DNA of 41,837 bases from SCGC-AAA076-P13 sp965656035 (GCA_965656035.1 CBFHIO010000005.1:1-41837); one strand, 5' to 3'; shown: positions 16,218 to 25,336, counted from the stretch's first letter. Made by a program: numbers and translations. Notes: a model not told the origin generated them from the sequence alone.

Positions 16218-17141
16218 TTATTCAGCAAAGAACTCTCTATATGAATTGTAAGCATCTGTTGAGCTTATAATATTTTTATTTTGAAATTGTAAGTGAGTAA
16301 TTACTATTGTTTTATCATTTGTTTTCATCAACAAACCTGATTTATCAAATTTAAAAATTTCATTGTCTGAAAATATATTGTTTTTATCTAAAACGTACAT
16401 CCCTTTAATTTTTACGATTGTGTTCCTATGTTCAAATGCTATGCCAGGCCATTCATAATATGCCCGAAACTTGTTATAAATTTCATCAGACGACATATCA
16501 AAATTTACTAATGAATCTTGCTTGATTATTTTTTTACAATAAGAAGACAATTCATTATTTTGCTTTGACAAAACAAAATTATTTTTTCTAATGTTTGACA
16601 ATACAGTGAATATATTTTCTATAGCCAAATTACATAAATCTTCTTCGAGTGTTATTTTGTTATGATCATCAGATATTAGCATTTCATATTTTTCTATGTA
16701 GTCACCCTCATCTAATTTATTGTTCATTTTGATAAAAGTAATACCAGTTTTTTCATCGCCATTTAAAAGGCAAGACTGAATTGGAGAAGCACCTCTGTAT
16801 TTTGGAAGAAGCGAGTAGTGAACATTAATTGACATAATCTTTGGACTTTCTAACATCCAATTTGGAAGTATTTTTCCATATGCTGCGACAACCAGAAAAT
16901 CAAAGTCTAGTCTTAACAAAGCCTCTTTAAATTCTTTTGAATTCAAATCATGAGGCTTGAAAATTGGAAGATTGGCTTCAGAGGCAGCAAAAGATACCTG
17001 AGATTGTTGTATTGTCTTACCTCTTTTTTGAGCCACATCTGGTTTTGTTACGACGCCAACAATATTTAAATGATTATTATTAATTAATGATTGCAGAAGT
17101 CTGGCTGATGGCTCAGGCGTTCCAGCAAATAAAATATTCAT
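16218..17141 (-). CDS. fmt: Methionyl-tRNA formyltransferase
   Basis: Formylates initiator Met-tRNA using 10-formyl-tetrahydrofolate. The 307-residue protein has FAGTPEPSARLLQSL at the N-terminus, the formyltransferase core with NVHYSLLPKYRGASPIQ (Asn-His catalytic pair, HYSLLPKYRG motif) and GDEKTGITFIKMNNKLDEGD, then the C-terminal tRNA-binding domain with YEWPGIAF. Length is normal. It follows def by 45 nt, forming the standard def-fmt pair whose products act on opposite ends of the same process. Confidence 0.97.
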   Translation of the reverse strand: MNILFAGTPEPSARLLQSLINNNHLNIVGVVTKPDVAQKRGKTIQQSQVSFAASEANLPIFKPHDLNSKEFKEALLRLDFDFLVVAAYGKILPNWMLESPKIMSINVHYSLLPKYRGASPIQSCLLNGDEKTGITFIKMNNKLDEGDYIEKYEMLISDDHNKITLEEDLCNLAIENIFTVLSNIRKNNFVLSKQNNELSSYCKKIIKQDSLVNFDMSSDEIYNKFRAYYEWPGIAFEHRNTIVKIKGMYVLDKNNIFSDNEIFKFDKSGLLMKTNDKTIVITHLQFQNKNIISSTDAYNSYREFFAE

Positions 17142-17186
17142 AAATCGCTTAAAATCAATAAATTTCTTGTAAAATCTCTCAATTTC

Positions 17187-17681
17187 TTAGTTTGAAAGTT
17201 TTTTCCTAATTCTATCGCGTTTAATAGGACTTATATAATCAACCATTAATTTACCTTCTAAATGGTCTATTTCATGCTGTATGCATATAGTAAGAAGCCC
17301 ATCTGGGGTGTCTTGGTGGAATTCTCCAGACAGATCTTGCCATTTAAGCTCTATTTTATCTGGTCTTGTTATTTCTTCACTAAATCCAGGAACTGAGAGA
17401 CATCCCTCTTCAAAAGATGCTAACGATTCTTTATTTAATATCTTGTATTCAGGATTTATAAAGACTCTTGGTTCATTCCTTTCCTCACTTAAATCCATAA
17501 CTATTAAACGGATATGTCTATTTACTTGGGTTGCTGCAAGACCAATCCCATTTTCTTCATACATTGTGTAAAGCATGTCTTGAGAGAGTTTTTCTAAACT
17601 TTTGTCGAATTTTTCAACTTTTTTAGCAACAGTTCTCAGCCTCGGGTCTGGAAATTTTAAAATTTTTAGTTTTTCTGCCAT
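17187..17681 (-). CDS. def: Peptide deformylase
   Basis: Metalloenzyme that removes the N-formyl group from nascent proteins. All three signature motifs are present: GIGLAATQV, EGCLSVPG (metal-binding Cys) and QHEIDHLEGK (two metal-binding His and the catalytic Glu). About 164 residues, the usual length. ATG at 17681 (MAEKLKIL) is preferred to the TTG at 17684 immediately upstream. Divergent from purE with a 74-nt spacer; upstream of fmt on the same strand. Confidence 0.96.
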   Translation of the reverse strand: MAEKLKILKFPDPRLRTVAKKVEKFDKSLEKLSQDMLYTMYEENGIGLAATQVNRHIRLIVMDLSEERNEPRVFINPEYKILNKESLASFEEGCLSVPGFSEEITRPDKIELKWQDLSGEFHQDTPDGLLTICIQHEIDHLEGKLMVDYISPIKRDRIRKKLSN

Positions 17682-17755
17682 CAAGTCACTATTTTTTTAT
17701 ATATTCCACCATTATAATCTCTTTATATTATTAACAACTATTTATTTTAAAAATT

Positions 17756-18256
17756 ATGACTAACTCAACTACAGACGTGGCAATTATAATGGGCTCAGAC
17801 TCTGATTTGCCTGTTGTCGAAGCAAGTTTTGCTATTTTGGACTCATTTGGCGTTAATTACACAAAAAACGTAATGTCTGCTCATAGAACGCCTCATGAGG
17901 TCATGGAATTGATTAAAACCTCAGAAAATAATGGATGTAAGGTATTTATAGCTGCAGCAGGTATGGCAGCTCACCTTGCTGGTGCTGTTGCAGCTCATTC
18001 AACCAGGCCTGTTATTGGCATTCCCATAGAATCCGGTGGAATGGGCGGAATAGACTCTTTGCTTTCAACTGCTATGATGCCTCCTGGAGTTCCTGTTGCT
18101 ACTGTTGCTGTAGGAAAGGCTGGTGCAAAAAATAGTGCAATTCTAGCTGTTCAGATTTTAGCTACCTCGGATGAAGCCTTGGCAGAAAAGCTTTCTGAAT
18201 ATAAAAGCAATATGCGTGATGAAGTTCTAAAAAAAGATCAGGCACTTAATTCATAA
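17756..18256 (+). CDS. purE: PurE, N5-carboxyaminoimidazole ribonucleotide mutase
   Basis: Purine synthesis step converting N5-CAIR to CAIR (class I). The 166-residue protein has IIMGSDSDLPVV at the N-terminus, SAHRTPHEVMEL (substrate-binding His and Arg) and AAAGMAAHLAGAVAAHSTRPVIGIP, all diagnostic. Its usual partner purK is not adjacent. It heads a tight plus-strand run purE-tsaC-hemF-aroE-yheV-like. In the Pseudomonas layout lysM and dprA occur at this position instead. TATAAT at 17713-17718 may be its -10. Confidence 0.96.
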   Translation: MTNSTTDVAIIMGSDSDLPVVEASFAILDSFGVNYTKNVMSAHRTPHEVMELIKTSENNGCKVFIAAAGMAAHLAGAVAAHSTRPVIGIPIESGGMGGIDSLLSTAMMPPGVPVATVAVGKAGAKNSAILAVQILATSDEALAEKLSEYKSNMRDEVLKKDQALNS

Positions 18257-18817
18257 TTGCTTAAAAAATCTTTAAATCTTTTATCTTCAGCCAACCATTT
18301 GGCTGAAGGTAAGATCTTAATTCATCCTACCGAAGGTATATGGGGGATAGGCTGTGACGCACTTAATAAAGAGAGTTTTTTAAGAGTATATGATCTAAAA
18401 AGAAGACCAAAAAATAAAAGCTTCATCTTATTAATAGATTCACTCGATGCCATCTCAAAATATATAAATAAACTATCAGCTGACGAACTAAATTTTATTG
18501 ATACAGTGTGGCCTGGACCAACAACATTGTTAATAAATTATAATGAAAAATTGCCAGATCATTTACAAAATGCAAGTGGTAAAATAGCATTAAGAGTGAG
18601 TAATCACTATCCTATAAAAGCTTTGTTATCAATATTTAATGGAGTAATGGTTTCAACATCAGCAAATATTTCTGGGCAAAATAATTTAAACAACATTGAT
18701 GAAATTATGAGTGTGTTCAATGAACCTGACGTAGCTTATTTTGATGATAAACTAGGTAATAATAATAAACCCTCAAAAATAATTGACCTTCATACTAGAG
18801 TTGTAATTAGAGATTAA
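18257..18817 (+). CDS. tsaC: TsaC/YrdC, threonylcarbamoyl-AMP synthase
   Basis: Makes threonylcarbamoyl-adenylate for the t6A37 tRNA modification. The 186-residue protein shows IHPTEGIWGIGCDA, YDLKRRPKNKSFILLI (KRxxxKP-type ATP/threonine site), WPGPTTLLI and VSTSANISG. TTG at 18257, directly after the purE stop, is taken as start: it leaves about 20 residues before the PTE motif, as in E. coli TsaC, and no in-frame ATG is upstream. hemF follows after 1 nt. Confidence 0.93.
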   Translation: MLKKSLNLLSSANHLAEGKILIHPTEGIWGIGCDALNKESFLRVYDLKRRPKNKSFILLIDSLDAISKYINKLSADELNFIDTVWPGPTTLLINYNEKLPDHLQNASGKIALRVSNHYPIKALLSIFNGVMVSTSANISGQNNLNNIDEIMSVFNEPDVAYFDDKLGNNNKPSKIIDLHTRVVIRD

Positions 18818-18818
18818 C

Positions 18819-19724
18819 ATGATTAAAAATCTAGAAAAAATATTTATTGATTCTCAGACAGAGATAATTAAATCATTTACTGATCTAGAAAAATCTAAAA
18901 ACGCAAACATTGAATGTGATTCATGGAAAAGATCTGAGGGAGGCGGTGGCAAAACATTCATAATTCAAGGTGGTAACTTTTTTGATAATTGCGCTGTAAA
19001 TTTTTCGTCTATTAAGGGAAAAAAACTTCCTAAGGCAGCACTTGGAAACTTGATAACAAAATCTTCAACTTACGGATATCAGGCTATGGGCGTATCTGTA
19101 ATATCACACCCAAAAAATCCTAATGTGCCAACGAGCCACATGAATATTAGACTGTTTTGCATTTTAGACAAAAAAAACAACATTAAGGATTGGTGGGCAG
19201 GCGGTGGCTATGATTTAACCCCCTTTCTGCCATATAAAAGCGATTGTAAAAAATGGCATAAGGATGCAAAAACTTTTTTAGACCGATACAACAAAACTCT
19301 TTATAAAAAATTCTCAAAAAATTGTAATGAATATTTTTATATTCCCCACAGGAAAGAAAGAAGAGGTATAGGAGGCATTTTTTTTGACAATTTCAAAAAA
19401 CTAGGTCTTGAAAAGACTTTGCTTCTTTTATCAGATACCGCCAGCCAATATAAAAATTCATATTTAGCACTGGCAAACACAAGAAGACAAACAAAATATA
19501 CCAAATCGCAAAAAGATTTTCAGTTATTGAGAAGGGGAAGGTATGCTGAATTTAATCTTGTTTATGATAGAGGAACTGCATTTGGTCTTCAATCAAACGG
19601 AAGAATAGAGTCAATACTTGCATCATTGCCAAGCGATGTTAAGTGGTCTTACAAAAACACAAAAGAGCACGCAGCTATGGAGAAAAGATTACTAAAATTT
19701 ATAGATGCGGACTGGAATGCCTAA
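18819..19724 (+). CDS. hemF: Aerobic coproporphyrinogen III oxidase
   Basis: Oxygen-dependent decarboxylation of coproporphyrinogen III to protoporphyrinogen IX in haem synthesis. The 301 residues contain the typical GGGGKTFI, TSHMNIRLF, WWAGGGYDLTPF, HRKERRGIGGIFFDNF and YAEFNLVYDRGTAFGLQSNGR motifs. Length matches E. coli HemF (299). It overlaps aroE by up to 20 nt. Dependence on oxygen and the nearby oxidase cluster both point to an aerobic host. Confidence 0.97.
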   Translation: MIKNLEKIFIDSQTEIIKSFTDLEKSKNANIECDSWKRSEGGGGKTFIIQGGNFFDNCAVNFSSIKGKKLPKAALGNLITKSSTYGYQAMGVSVISHPKNPNVPTSHMNIRLFCILDKKNNIKDWWAGGGYDLTPFLPYKSDCKKWHKDAKTFLDRYNKTLYKKFSKNCNEYFYIPHRKERRGIGGIFFDNFKKLGLEKTLLLLSDTASQYKNSYLALANTRRQTKYTKSQKDFQLLRRGRYAEFNLVYDRGTAFGLQSNGRIESILASLPSDVKWSYKNTKEHAAMEKRLLKFIDADWNA

Positions 19725-20535
19725 AATATTTAAATTAGGAGTTATTGGAAATCCGATAGAGCATTCGCTGTCCCCTTTTATTCATTCAAGATTTGCTAGA
19801 AAGGAAGGGGTTAATTTAGATTACAAAGCATATAGAGTTGAGCAAGCGGGCTTTGATAGTTTTATCTTCGAGTTTTTTTCAGATAAATATGCAAAAGGAT
19901 TGAATGTTACTCTGCCCTTAAAAAATCTTGCTGCAACAAACATTAAAAAAGGCAACATAAGCAATGAAGCAAAATTTATAAATGCAGTAAATACAATAAT
20001 AAAAAAAGATAAGCATTTGTTCCTAGAATCAACTGATGGCTCAGGCTTTATTGATGACTTGCGTAAAAAATCTATTAATCCTGAAGGAAAAAAAATATTG
20101 ATTCTTGGTGCCGGCTCTGCTGTTGAAAGTATTTTATATAAATTATACAACTCCAGTCCTAAACAAATAACTATTGTTAATAGAACTAAAGAAAAAGCTG
20201 AAACCCTATGTGCAAATTATAAAAACCCTGAGGTTATTTCAACATCTATGGAAGACTCTAAGTATGATCTTGTTATTAATGGAAGCTCAGCAGGATTAAC
20301 GGGTGAATTTTCTGCTCCATCTAATATATCAGTATCTGAATCAGCTGTTTTTTATGACTTAAACTATTCGCTAGCAAAGACCCCTTTCTGTGAGTGGGCT
20401 GAAGAATACTCTAGTCAAGTTTATGATGGCATTGGAATGCTTGTTAACCAAGCAGCACTTTCATTTAATCACTGGTTTGGCTCCATTCCTGAAATAAATT
20501 CAGTAATAAAAGATATTAAAGGCCTTTCAAAATGA
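19705..20535 (+). CDS. aroE: Shikimate dehydrogenase
   Basis: NADPH-dependent reduction of 3-dehydroshikimate in aromatic amino acid synthesis. Up to 276 residues with VIGNPIEHSLSP (shikimate-binding Ser residues), LNVTLPLK (catalytic Lys), NAVNT, the NADP fingerprint ILGAGSAVESIL, NRTKEKAE and GIGMLVNQAALSF. Two starts are possible: ATG 19705 (overlapping hemF by 20 nt) or ATG 19717, which puts the start closer to the family norm. Neither has a clear Shine-Dalgarno. hemF-aroE adjacency is conserved in Pseudomonas. Confidence 0.95.
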   Translation: MRTGMPKIFKLGVIGNPIEHSLSPFIHSRFARKEGVNLDYKAYRVEQAGFDSFIFEFFSDKYAKGLNVTLPLKNLAATNIKKGNISNEAKFINAVNTIIKKDKHLFLESTDGSGFIDDLRKKSINPEGKKILILGAGSAVESILYKLYNSSPKQITIVNRTKEKAETLCANYKNPEVISTSMEDSKYDLVINGSSAGLTGEFSAPSNISVSESAVFYDLNYSLAKTPFCEWAEEYSSQVYDGIGMLVNQAALSFNHWFGSIPEINSVIKDIKGLSK

Positions 20536-20732
20536 AAAAAATGGTCCAATTCATAGCTGGTGCCAAATGTCCTAAATGTGGTGCTCAAGACACTATTGCT
20601 ATCAATGCAGACAATGATCTAATTTATTGCGTAAGATGTGATTTTTCAGAAGAAAGGCCTAAGTCGGCGGCTGAAGAAAATGAGCTTATAAACGTCATTA
20701 ATATGCAAGACTACAAAGCTTCTAAAAGCTAG
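20532..20732 (+). CDS. YheV-family (DUF2387) putative metal-binding protein
   Basis: A 66-residue protein with two Cys pairs, CPKCG (about 14-18) and CVRC (about 35-38), forming a zinc-ribbon-like knuckle, and the family hallmark FIAGAKCPKCGAQDT shared with E. coli YheV. Function is unknown in all members. Its ATG overlaps the aroE stop (ATGA), so the pair is translationally coupled; a second in-frame ATG at 20541 is an alternative. Confidence 0.88.
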   Translation: MKKMVQFIAGAKCPKCGAQDTIAINADNDLIYCVRCDFSEERPKSAAEENELINVINMQDYKASKS

Positions 20733-20785
20733 TAAAAAAACGTACAAAAAGATATCATAGCTTTCGAAAAAGCACGTGCATAATT

Positions 20786-20814
20786 TTGTTTTAATTATAG
20801 ATATATCGTATAAT
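20786..20814 (+). promoter_or_regulatory. Putative promoter of the cytochrome oxidase operon
   Basis: -35 TTGTTT (20786-20791) and perfect -10 TATAAT (20809-20814) with a 17-nt spacer, about 60 nt before coxB. A second TATAAT at 20844-20849 lacks a good -35. The 141-nt spacer 20733-20873 also holds the 8-bp palindrome GCACGTGC (20772-20779) just upstream of the -35. AGGA at 20862-20865 is the coxB ribosome-binding site. Confidence 0.5.
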
Positions 20815-20873
20815 TACATATAATTAAATTTTATTTTGTACAGTATAATATACATATAGGTAGGATAAAAAAG

Positions 20874-22019
20874 ATGTCTTTGAAATATTTTCACAATCTT
20901 CATTTAAAGATTTTTTCAGCATTGTTTATTTTTGCATCTCCAACGCAAGCAGATTGGTCCGCCTTGAATATGACAAGGGGTGTAACTGATATTAGTAACG
21001 AGGTATTTGAACTGCACATGCTTATCTTCTGGATATGCGTTGCAATTGGTGTAGTTGTTTTTAGCGTTATGTTTTATTCAATATATGCGCATACAAAGAA
21101 AAAAAATCCGGTAGCAGCCTCTTTCCATGAAAATCATAAGCTTGAAATAGCATGGACCATCGTTCCATTTTTAATTCTTATTGCTATGGCTGTTCCTGCA
21201 TCTAAGACCTTAGTAAAAATTTATGATGATGAGGCTGGAGATGTAAACATACAGGTTACTGGCTATCAGTGGAAATGGCAGTATAACTATTTAGAAGACG
21301 ATATTAGTTTTTTTTCTAATCTCTCAACTGATATGGATGAAATTAATAATCTTGTTCCCAAGGGAGAGAACTACCTCCAAGAGGTTGACGAGATGGTTGT
21401 AATACCTGTTGGCAAAAAAGTAAGATTCTTGATTACAGCAAATGACGTAATTCATTCATGGTGGATGCCAGCTTTCGCAATTAAACAAGACGCAATACCG
21501 GGATTTGTTAATACGGCTTGGACCAAGGTAGATAAGCCGGGCGTTTATCGAGGTAAGTGTACAGAGCTGTGTGGTAAGAATCATGGATTTATGCCTATCG
21601 TTGTTAAAGTGGTTGAACAAGACGAGTACAACCAGTGGGTAGATGAAAAAAAACAAGCAGCTATTAAAATGGCAGAGCTCACTACGAAAGACTGGACAGC
21701 GGAAGAATTGGTTGAAAGAGGTGAAAGCGTATATGCGGTTAACTGTGTTGCTTGCCACCAAACAAATGGACAAGGCATTCCAGGAATATTTCCTGCATTA
21801 GCTGGAAGCGATATTGTTATGAACAATAAAGATAAAAATATTGAGATATTGATGGAAGGTGTGCAAGGAGCTGCAATGAATTCATTTAGTTATTTATCCG
21901 AAGTAGAGCTAGCAGCCGTAATCACTTACACCCGTCAATCATGGGGAAATGCTGAAAACGGAGATGGCGAAATAGTTGTTCCCAAAGATATAGTAGATTA
22001 TAAAAAACCAAAGATTTAA
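20874..22019 (+). CDS. coxB: Cytochrome c oxidase subunit II with fused cytochrome c domain
   Basis: Accepts electrons at the CuA centre and passes them to subunit I. After a signal peptide (cleaved near QADWS) come two membrane helices, then the cupredoxin domain with CuA ligands CTELCGKNHGFM (about 229-240) and the electron-entry aromatic motif YQWKWQYNY. A C-terminal class I cytochrome c domain follows, with CVACH (about 290-294) and GIFPALAGSD. The 381-residue subunit is therefore of caa3-like type, as in Pseudomonas. First gene of the coxB-coxA-cox11-coxC run. Confidence 0.97.
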   Translation: MSLKYFHNLHLKIFSALFIFASPTQADWSALNMTRGVTDISNEVFELHMLIFWICVAIGVVVFSVMFYSIYAHTKKKNPVAASFHENHKLEIAWTIVPFLILIAMAVPASKTLVKIYDDEAGDVNIQVTGYQWKWQYNYLEDDISFFSNLSTDMDEINNLVPKGENYLQEVDEMVVIPVGKKVRFLITANDVIHSWWMPAFAIKQDAIPGFVNTAWTKVDKPGVYRGKCTELCGKNHGFMPIVVKVVEQDEYNQWVDEKKQAAIKMAELTTKDWTAEELVERGESVYAVNCVACHQTNGQGIPGIFPALAGSDIVMNNKDKNIEILMEGVQGAAMNSFSYLSEVELAAVITYTRQSWGNAENGDGEIVVPKDIVDYKKPKI

Positions 22020-22040
22020 TATTAAAGAGAGTAAGAAAAT

Positions 22041-23624
22041 ATGAGCGCAGTAATAGAAAATCACCACGACGATCATCATCATGGTCCTGCAAAAGGTTTG
22101 ACAAGATGGCTGTATACAACAAACCATAAAGATATAGGTACTTTATATCTTTGGTTTAGTTTTGCTATGTTCCTTATTGGTGGAGCAATGGCTTTGGTTA
22201 TAAGAGCTGAATTATTTCAACCAGGAATGCAAATAGTTGAACCAGAATTCTATAACCAAATGATTACATTACATGGATTGATAATGATATTTGGTGGTGT
22301 TATGCCAGCTTTTGTTGGATTAGCAAACTGGTTAGTTCCAATGATGATTGGTGCGCCCGATATGGCTTTACCAAGAATGAATAATTTAAGTTTTTGGATA
22401 CTTCCATTCGCATTCTTTATTCTATTGTCCTCTCTATTTATGGAAGGAGGCGCACCCAATTTTGGTTGGACATTCTATGCACCACTTTCAACGACTTATG
22501 CCCCGCCTAGTGTTACCTTCTTTATTTTCTCTGTTCATATAATGGGAGCCTCATCAATAATGGGAGCTATCAACGTTGTTGTAACCATTATGAACATGAG
22601 AGCTCCAGGCGTAACTTTAATGAAAATGCCATTGTTTGTTTGGTCTTGGTTAATTACAGCCTACCTCTTAATAGCAGTCATGCCAGTACTTGCTGGAGCA
22701 GTAACCATGATGTTAATGGACATCCATTTTGGAACTAGTTTCTTTAATGCAGCTGGCGGTGGAGACCCTGTTTTATTTCAGCATATCTTTTGGTTCTTTG
22801 GACACCCAGAGGTTTATATTATGATCCTGCCAGCTTTTGGAATCGTTTCTCACATAATTGAAACTTTTTCTAGAAAGCAACTCTTTGGGTATTCGTCCAT
22901 GGTATGGGCTATGCTTTCTATAGCAATATTATCTTTTGTTGTTTGGGCTCACCATATGTTCACTGTTGGTTTGCCACTTGCTGCAGAGTTATTTTTTATG
23001 TGGGCAACTATGCTTATTGCTGTCCCAACTGGAGTTAAAGTCTTCAACTGGGTTGCAACAATGTTTAGAGGTTCGCTTACATTTGAAACTCCGATGCTTT
23101 TTGCAATAGCGTTTGTTGTGCTATTTACAATTGGAGGCTTGTCAGGCTTGATGTTGGCAATTGTTCCAGCAGACTTTCAGTACCACGACACCTATTTTGT
23201 TGTTGCACATTTTCATTATGTATTAGTACCTGGAGCCATTTTCTCAATAATGGCAGCTGTATATTACTGGATACCAAAGTGGTCTGGAAATATGTATGAC
23301 GAAAGGTTGGGGAAACTACATTTTTGGTTATCTTTTATTGGTGTAAACGTAACCTTCTTCCCTCAACATTTTATTGGGTTAGCGGGCATGCCAAGAAGAT
23401 ATCCGGACTATGCATTGCAATTTGCTGATTGGAACATGGTTTCCTCAGTTGGAGCTTTCTTGTTTGGTGTTTCTCAGATTCTATTCCTATTTATTGTTAT
23501 TAAAACTGTTATGGGTGGTAAAAAAGCAACCGATCAAGTTTGGGAAGGTGCAAGAGGGCTCGAGTGGACTGTTGCTTCACCTGCACCCTATCATACATTT
23601 ACAACCCCACCAAAGGTTGACTAA
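22041..23624 (+). CDS. coxA: Cytochrome c oxidase subunit I
   Basis: Catalytic haem-copper subunit that reduces oxygen and pumps protons. The 527 residues have twelve hydrophobic helices. Key motifs are ITLHGLIMIFGG (haem a His), the Glu-bearing GHPEVYIMILPAFG typical of A1-type oxidases with the CuB His-Tyr pair, WAHHMFTVG (CuB His pair) and DTYFVVAHFHYVLV (haem a3 and a ligands). The N-terminus is His-rich (NHHDDHHHG), which may help copper capture. The stop overlaps cox11 start (TAATG). Confidence 0.98.
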   Translation: MSAVIENHHDDHHHGPAKGLTRWLYTTNHKDIGTLYLWFSFAMFLIGGAMALVIRAELFQPGMQIVEPEFYNQMITLHGLIMIFGGVMPAFVGLANWLVPMMIGAPDMALPRMNNLSFWILPFAFFILLSSLFMEGGAPNFGWTFYAPLSTTYAPPSVTFFIFSVHIMGASSIMGAINVVVTIMNMRAPGVTLMKMPLFVWSWLITAYLLIAVMPVLAGAVTMMLMDIHFGTSFFNAAGGGDPVLFQHIFWFFGHPEVYIMILPAFGIVSHIIETFSRKQLFGYSSMVWAMLSIAILSFVVWAHHMFTVGLPLAAELFFMWATMLIAVPTGVKVFNWVATMFRGSLTFETPMLFAIAFVVLFTIGGLSGLMLAIVPADFQYHDTYFVVAHFHYVLVPGAIFSIMAAVYYWIPKWSGNMYDERLGKLHFWLSFIGVNVTFFPQHFIGLAGMPRRYPDYALQFADWNMVSSVGAFLFGVSQILFLFIVIKTVMGGKKATDQVWEGARGLEWTVASPAPYHTFTTPPKVD

Positions 23625-24196
23625 TGAATTCTGAAGCAAAAAAAACATTAAGAAGATTGGTTATCGCAGTACCTCTTATGTTTGCTTTTGGTTTTGCTTT
23701 AGTACCTTTATACAATGTATTTTGTGAAGTTACTGGAATCAACGGTAAGGTTTTTCAATCAGATTATGAAGAAGAGTTGGTGATCGCAGATGGAAGGCCG
23801 CTAGGATTACAATTCATCTCTACTAATAATGAGAACATGCCTTGGATATTTAAGCCTTCTGAAGATGTAATGACCATATCTACTGGAGAGTACTACACTG
23901 CAACTTTTTATGTAAAAAATCCAACAAATAAAACTATGACAGCTCAAGCTGTACCAAGTGTTGCTCCATCAAATGCTGCAGCCCATCTTAAGAAACTAGA
24001 ATGTTTTTGTTTTGAACAACAAGAGCTGGCACCAGGCGAGGATGCATTGCTTCCAGTGAGGTTATTAGTATCCGATGAACTTCCAGAAAACATTAAAAAC
24101 ATAATTTTATCTTACACAATTTTTGATATTACCGAGTCCGACGATGAGACAGTTGCTCAAGTCGAAAACGAAGATCATCATGGAATGGAGCACTAA
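23624..24196 (+). CDS. ctaG: Cytochrome c oxidase assembly protein Cox11/CtaG
   Basis: Membrane-anchored copper chaperone that builds CuB in subunit I. The 190-residue protein has one N-terminal helix (about 8-30), the motif LVPLYNVFCEVTGING with a conserved Cys, and the copper-binding CFCF at about 127-130, followed by the beta-rich domain. Start overlaps the coxA stop by one base, and coxC follows 3 nt later, so it is embedded in the operon of its target. Confidence 0.96.
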   Translation: MNSEAKKTLRRLVIAVPLMFAFGFALVPLYNVFCEVTGINGKVFQSDYEEELVIADGRPLGLQFISTNNENMPWIFKPSEDVMTISTGEYYTATFYVKNPTNKTMTAQAVPSVAPSNAAAHLKKLECFCFEQQELAPGEDALLPVRLLVSDELPENIKNIILSYTIFDITESDDETVAQVENEDHHGMEH

Positions 24197-24199
24197 AAA

Positions 24200-25114
24200 A
24201 TGAGCGCACAAACTTATTACGTACCTGAGCAAAGTAGATTCCCTATTTTTACGGCTGTCTCTTTATTTTTGTTGGTGATGGGTGCAAGCAGCACAATTAA
24301 TAATCTAGACAATCCTGACAGCAAGTCGTCATATATATTGTATGCAGGATTAGCATCATTCTTTGTAACAATGTTTTTTTGGTTTCGACAGATTATTAAA
24401 GAGCATCTAGCTGGATTAGATAGCAATCAATTAAAAACATCGTATGTTTATGGCATGGCTTGGTTCATATTCTCTGAAGTAATGTTCTTTGCAGCCTTCT
24501 TTGGTGCCTTATTTTATGTCAGAAACTTCGCTGTTCCATGGTTGAGTGGTGAGGGAGAAAATGGTGTAGGCATATCTGCATTAGGCTTATGGGAAGGTTT
24601 CGAATCATCATGGCCTGTTATGATCACACCAGACAAAGGTGCTGAGTATGCTTTAGCAGAAAAAAGTTTGGCTTGGCCTGGTTGGGGGCATGCATTAGAG
24701 TGGCTGCCACTATGGAATACAATTGTATTGTTGAGCTCAAGTGTTACTGTACATTTTGCTCATCTTGGTCTTAAAAATGGAGACAAAAAAAAGTTTCATC
24801 TTTTCCTAGGAATAACAGTTGGATTGGCATTAATATTTGTTGGCCTTCAGGCCGCTGAGTACTATGAAGCTTATGAACATTACGGACTTACACTGAATTC
24901 AGGCATCTACGGCTCTACATTTTTTATGCTCACTGGCTTCCATGGTTTTCATGTAATGATGGGCGGCCTTATGCTTGCAATAATGTTGGCTAGATCAGTT
25001 TTTGCTGGACACTTTGATGATCATGACCATTTTGGATTTGAAGCAGCATCATGGTATTGGCATTTTGTTGATGTGGTTTGGGTAATGTTGTTCTTATTTG
25101 TTTATATACTGTAA
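24200..25114 (+). CDS. coxC: Cytochrome c oxidase subunit III
   Basis: Seven-helix structural subunit that stabilises subunit I. The 304 residues show WFIFSEVMFFAAFFGALFY (conserved Glu), WNTIVLLSSS, GLQAAEYYEA, GSTFFMLTGFHGFHVMMGG and the C-terminal WYWHFVDVVWVMLFLFVY. A loop between helices (about 115-165) is longer than in mitochondrial forms, as in Pseudomonas-type subunits. It ends 3 nt before a convergent DUF2909 gene. Confidence 0.97.
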   Translation: MSAQTYYVPEQSRFPIFTAVSLFLLVMGASSTINNLDNPDSKSSYILYAGLASFFVTMFFWFRQIIKEHLAGLDSNQLKTSYVYGMAWFIFSEVMFFAAFFGALFYVRNFAVPWLSGEGENGVGISALGLWEGFESSWPVMITPDKGAEYALAEKSLAWPGWGHALEWLPLWNTIVLLSSSVTVHFAHLGLKNGDKKKFHLFLGITVGLALIFVGLQAAEYYEAYEHYGLTLNSGIYGSTFFMLTGFHGFHVMMGGLMLAIMLARSVFAGHFDDHDHFGFEAASWYWHFVDVVWVMLFLFVYIL

Positions 25115-25117
25115 CTA

Positions 25118-25336
25118 TCAAGACCCATCCCAAGGGACTGTGTTGCCTAGTTCACCAGTTATTAAACCTATAGTAACAAGAGTTACCAGGATAACAGCTA
25201 ATGCAACTCGAAAGCCCAAGCTGTAGACAGTTCTCTTGCTATCAGGTTTGCCCTGATCAACTATTAAAAAGTAGAGACCGCTGCCTAGTGATACCAAAAT
25301 AAGGAACACATCAATGTATATAAGAGTTTTTATCAT
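25118..25336 (-). CDS. DUF2909 twin-transmembrane protein
   Basis: A 72-residue protein with two predicted membrane helices (about 4-26 and 43-63) joined by a short basic loop (DQGKPDSKRTVYSLGFRVAL). It matches the DUF2909 family, which in Pseudomonas lies between coxC and SURF1. Function is unknown; the constant position suggests a role in oxidase assembly. It is the only minus-strand gene inside the cox cluster and is convergent with coxC and divergent from SURF1. Confidence 0.8.
   Translation of the reverse strand: MIKTLIYIDVFLILVSLGSGLYFLIVDQGKPDSKRTVYSLGFRVALAVILVTLVTIGLITGELGNTVPWDGS

Noticed and set aside
20772..20779. GCACGTGC as a second parS site
   Set aside because: Only the CACGTG core agrees; the outer arms needed for ParB binding do not match.
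20874..22019. CoxB-cytochrome c fusion as a novelty
   Set aside because: This domain layout is established for caa3-type oxidases, including those of Pseudomonas.
22041..22100. His-rich CoxA N-terminus as a novel metal sensor
   Set aside because: Short His-rich starts occur in many gammaproteobacterial CoxA proteins, to my knowledge, so not remarkable.
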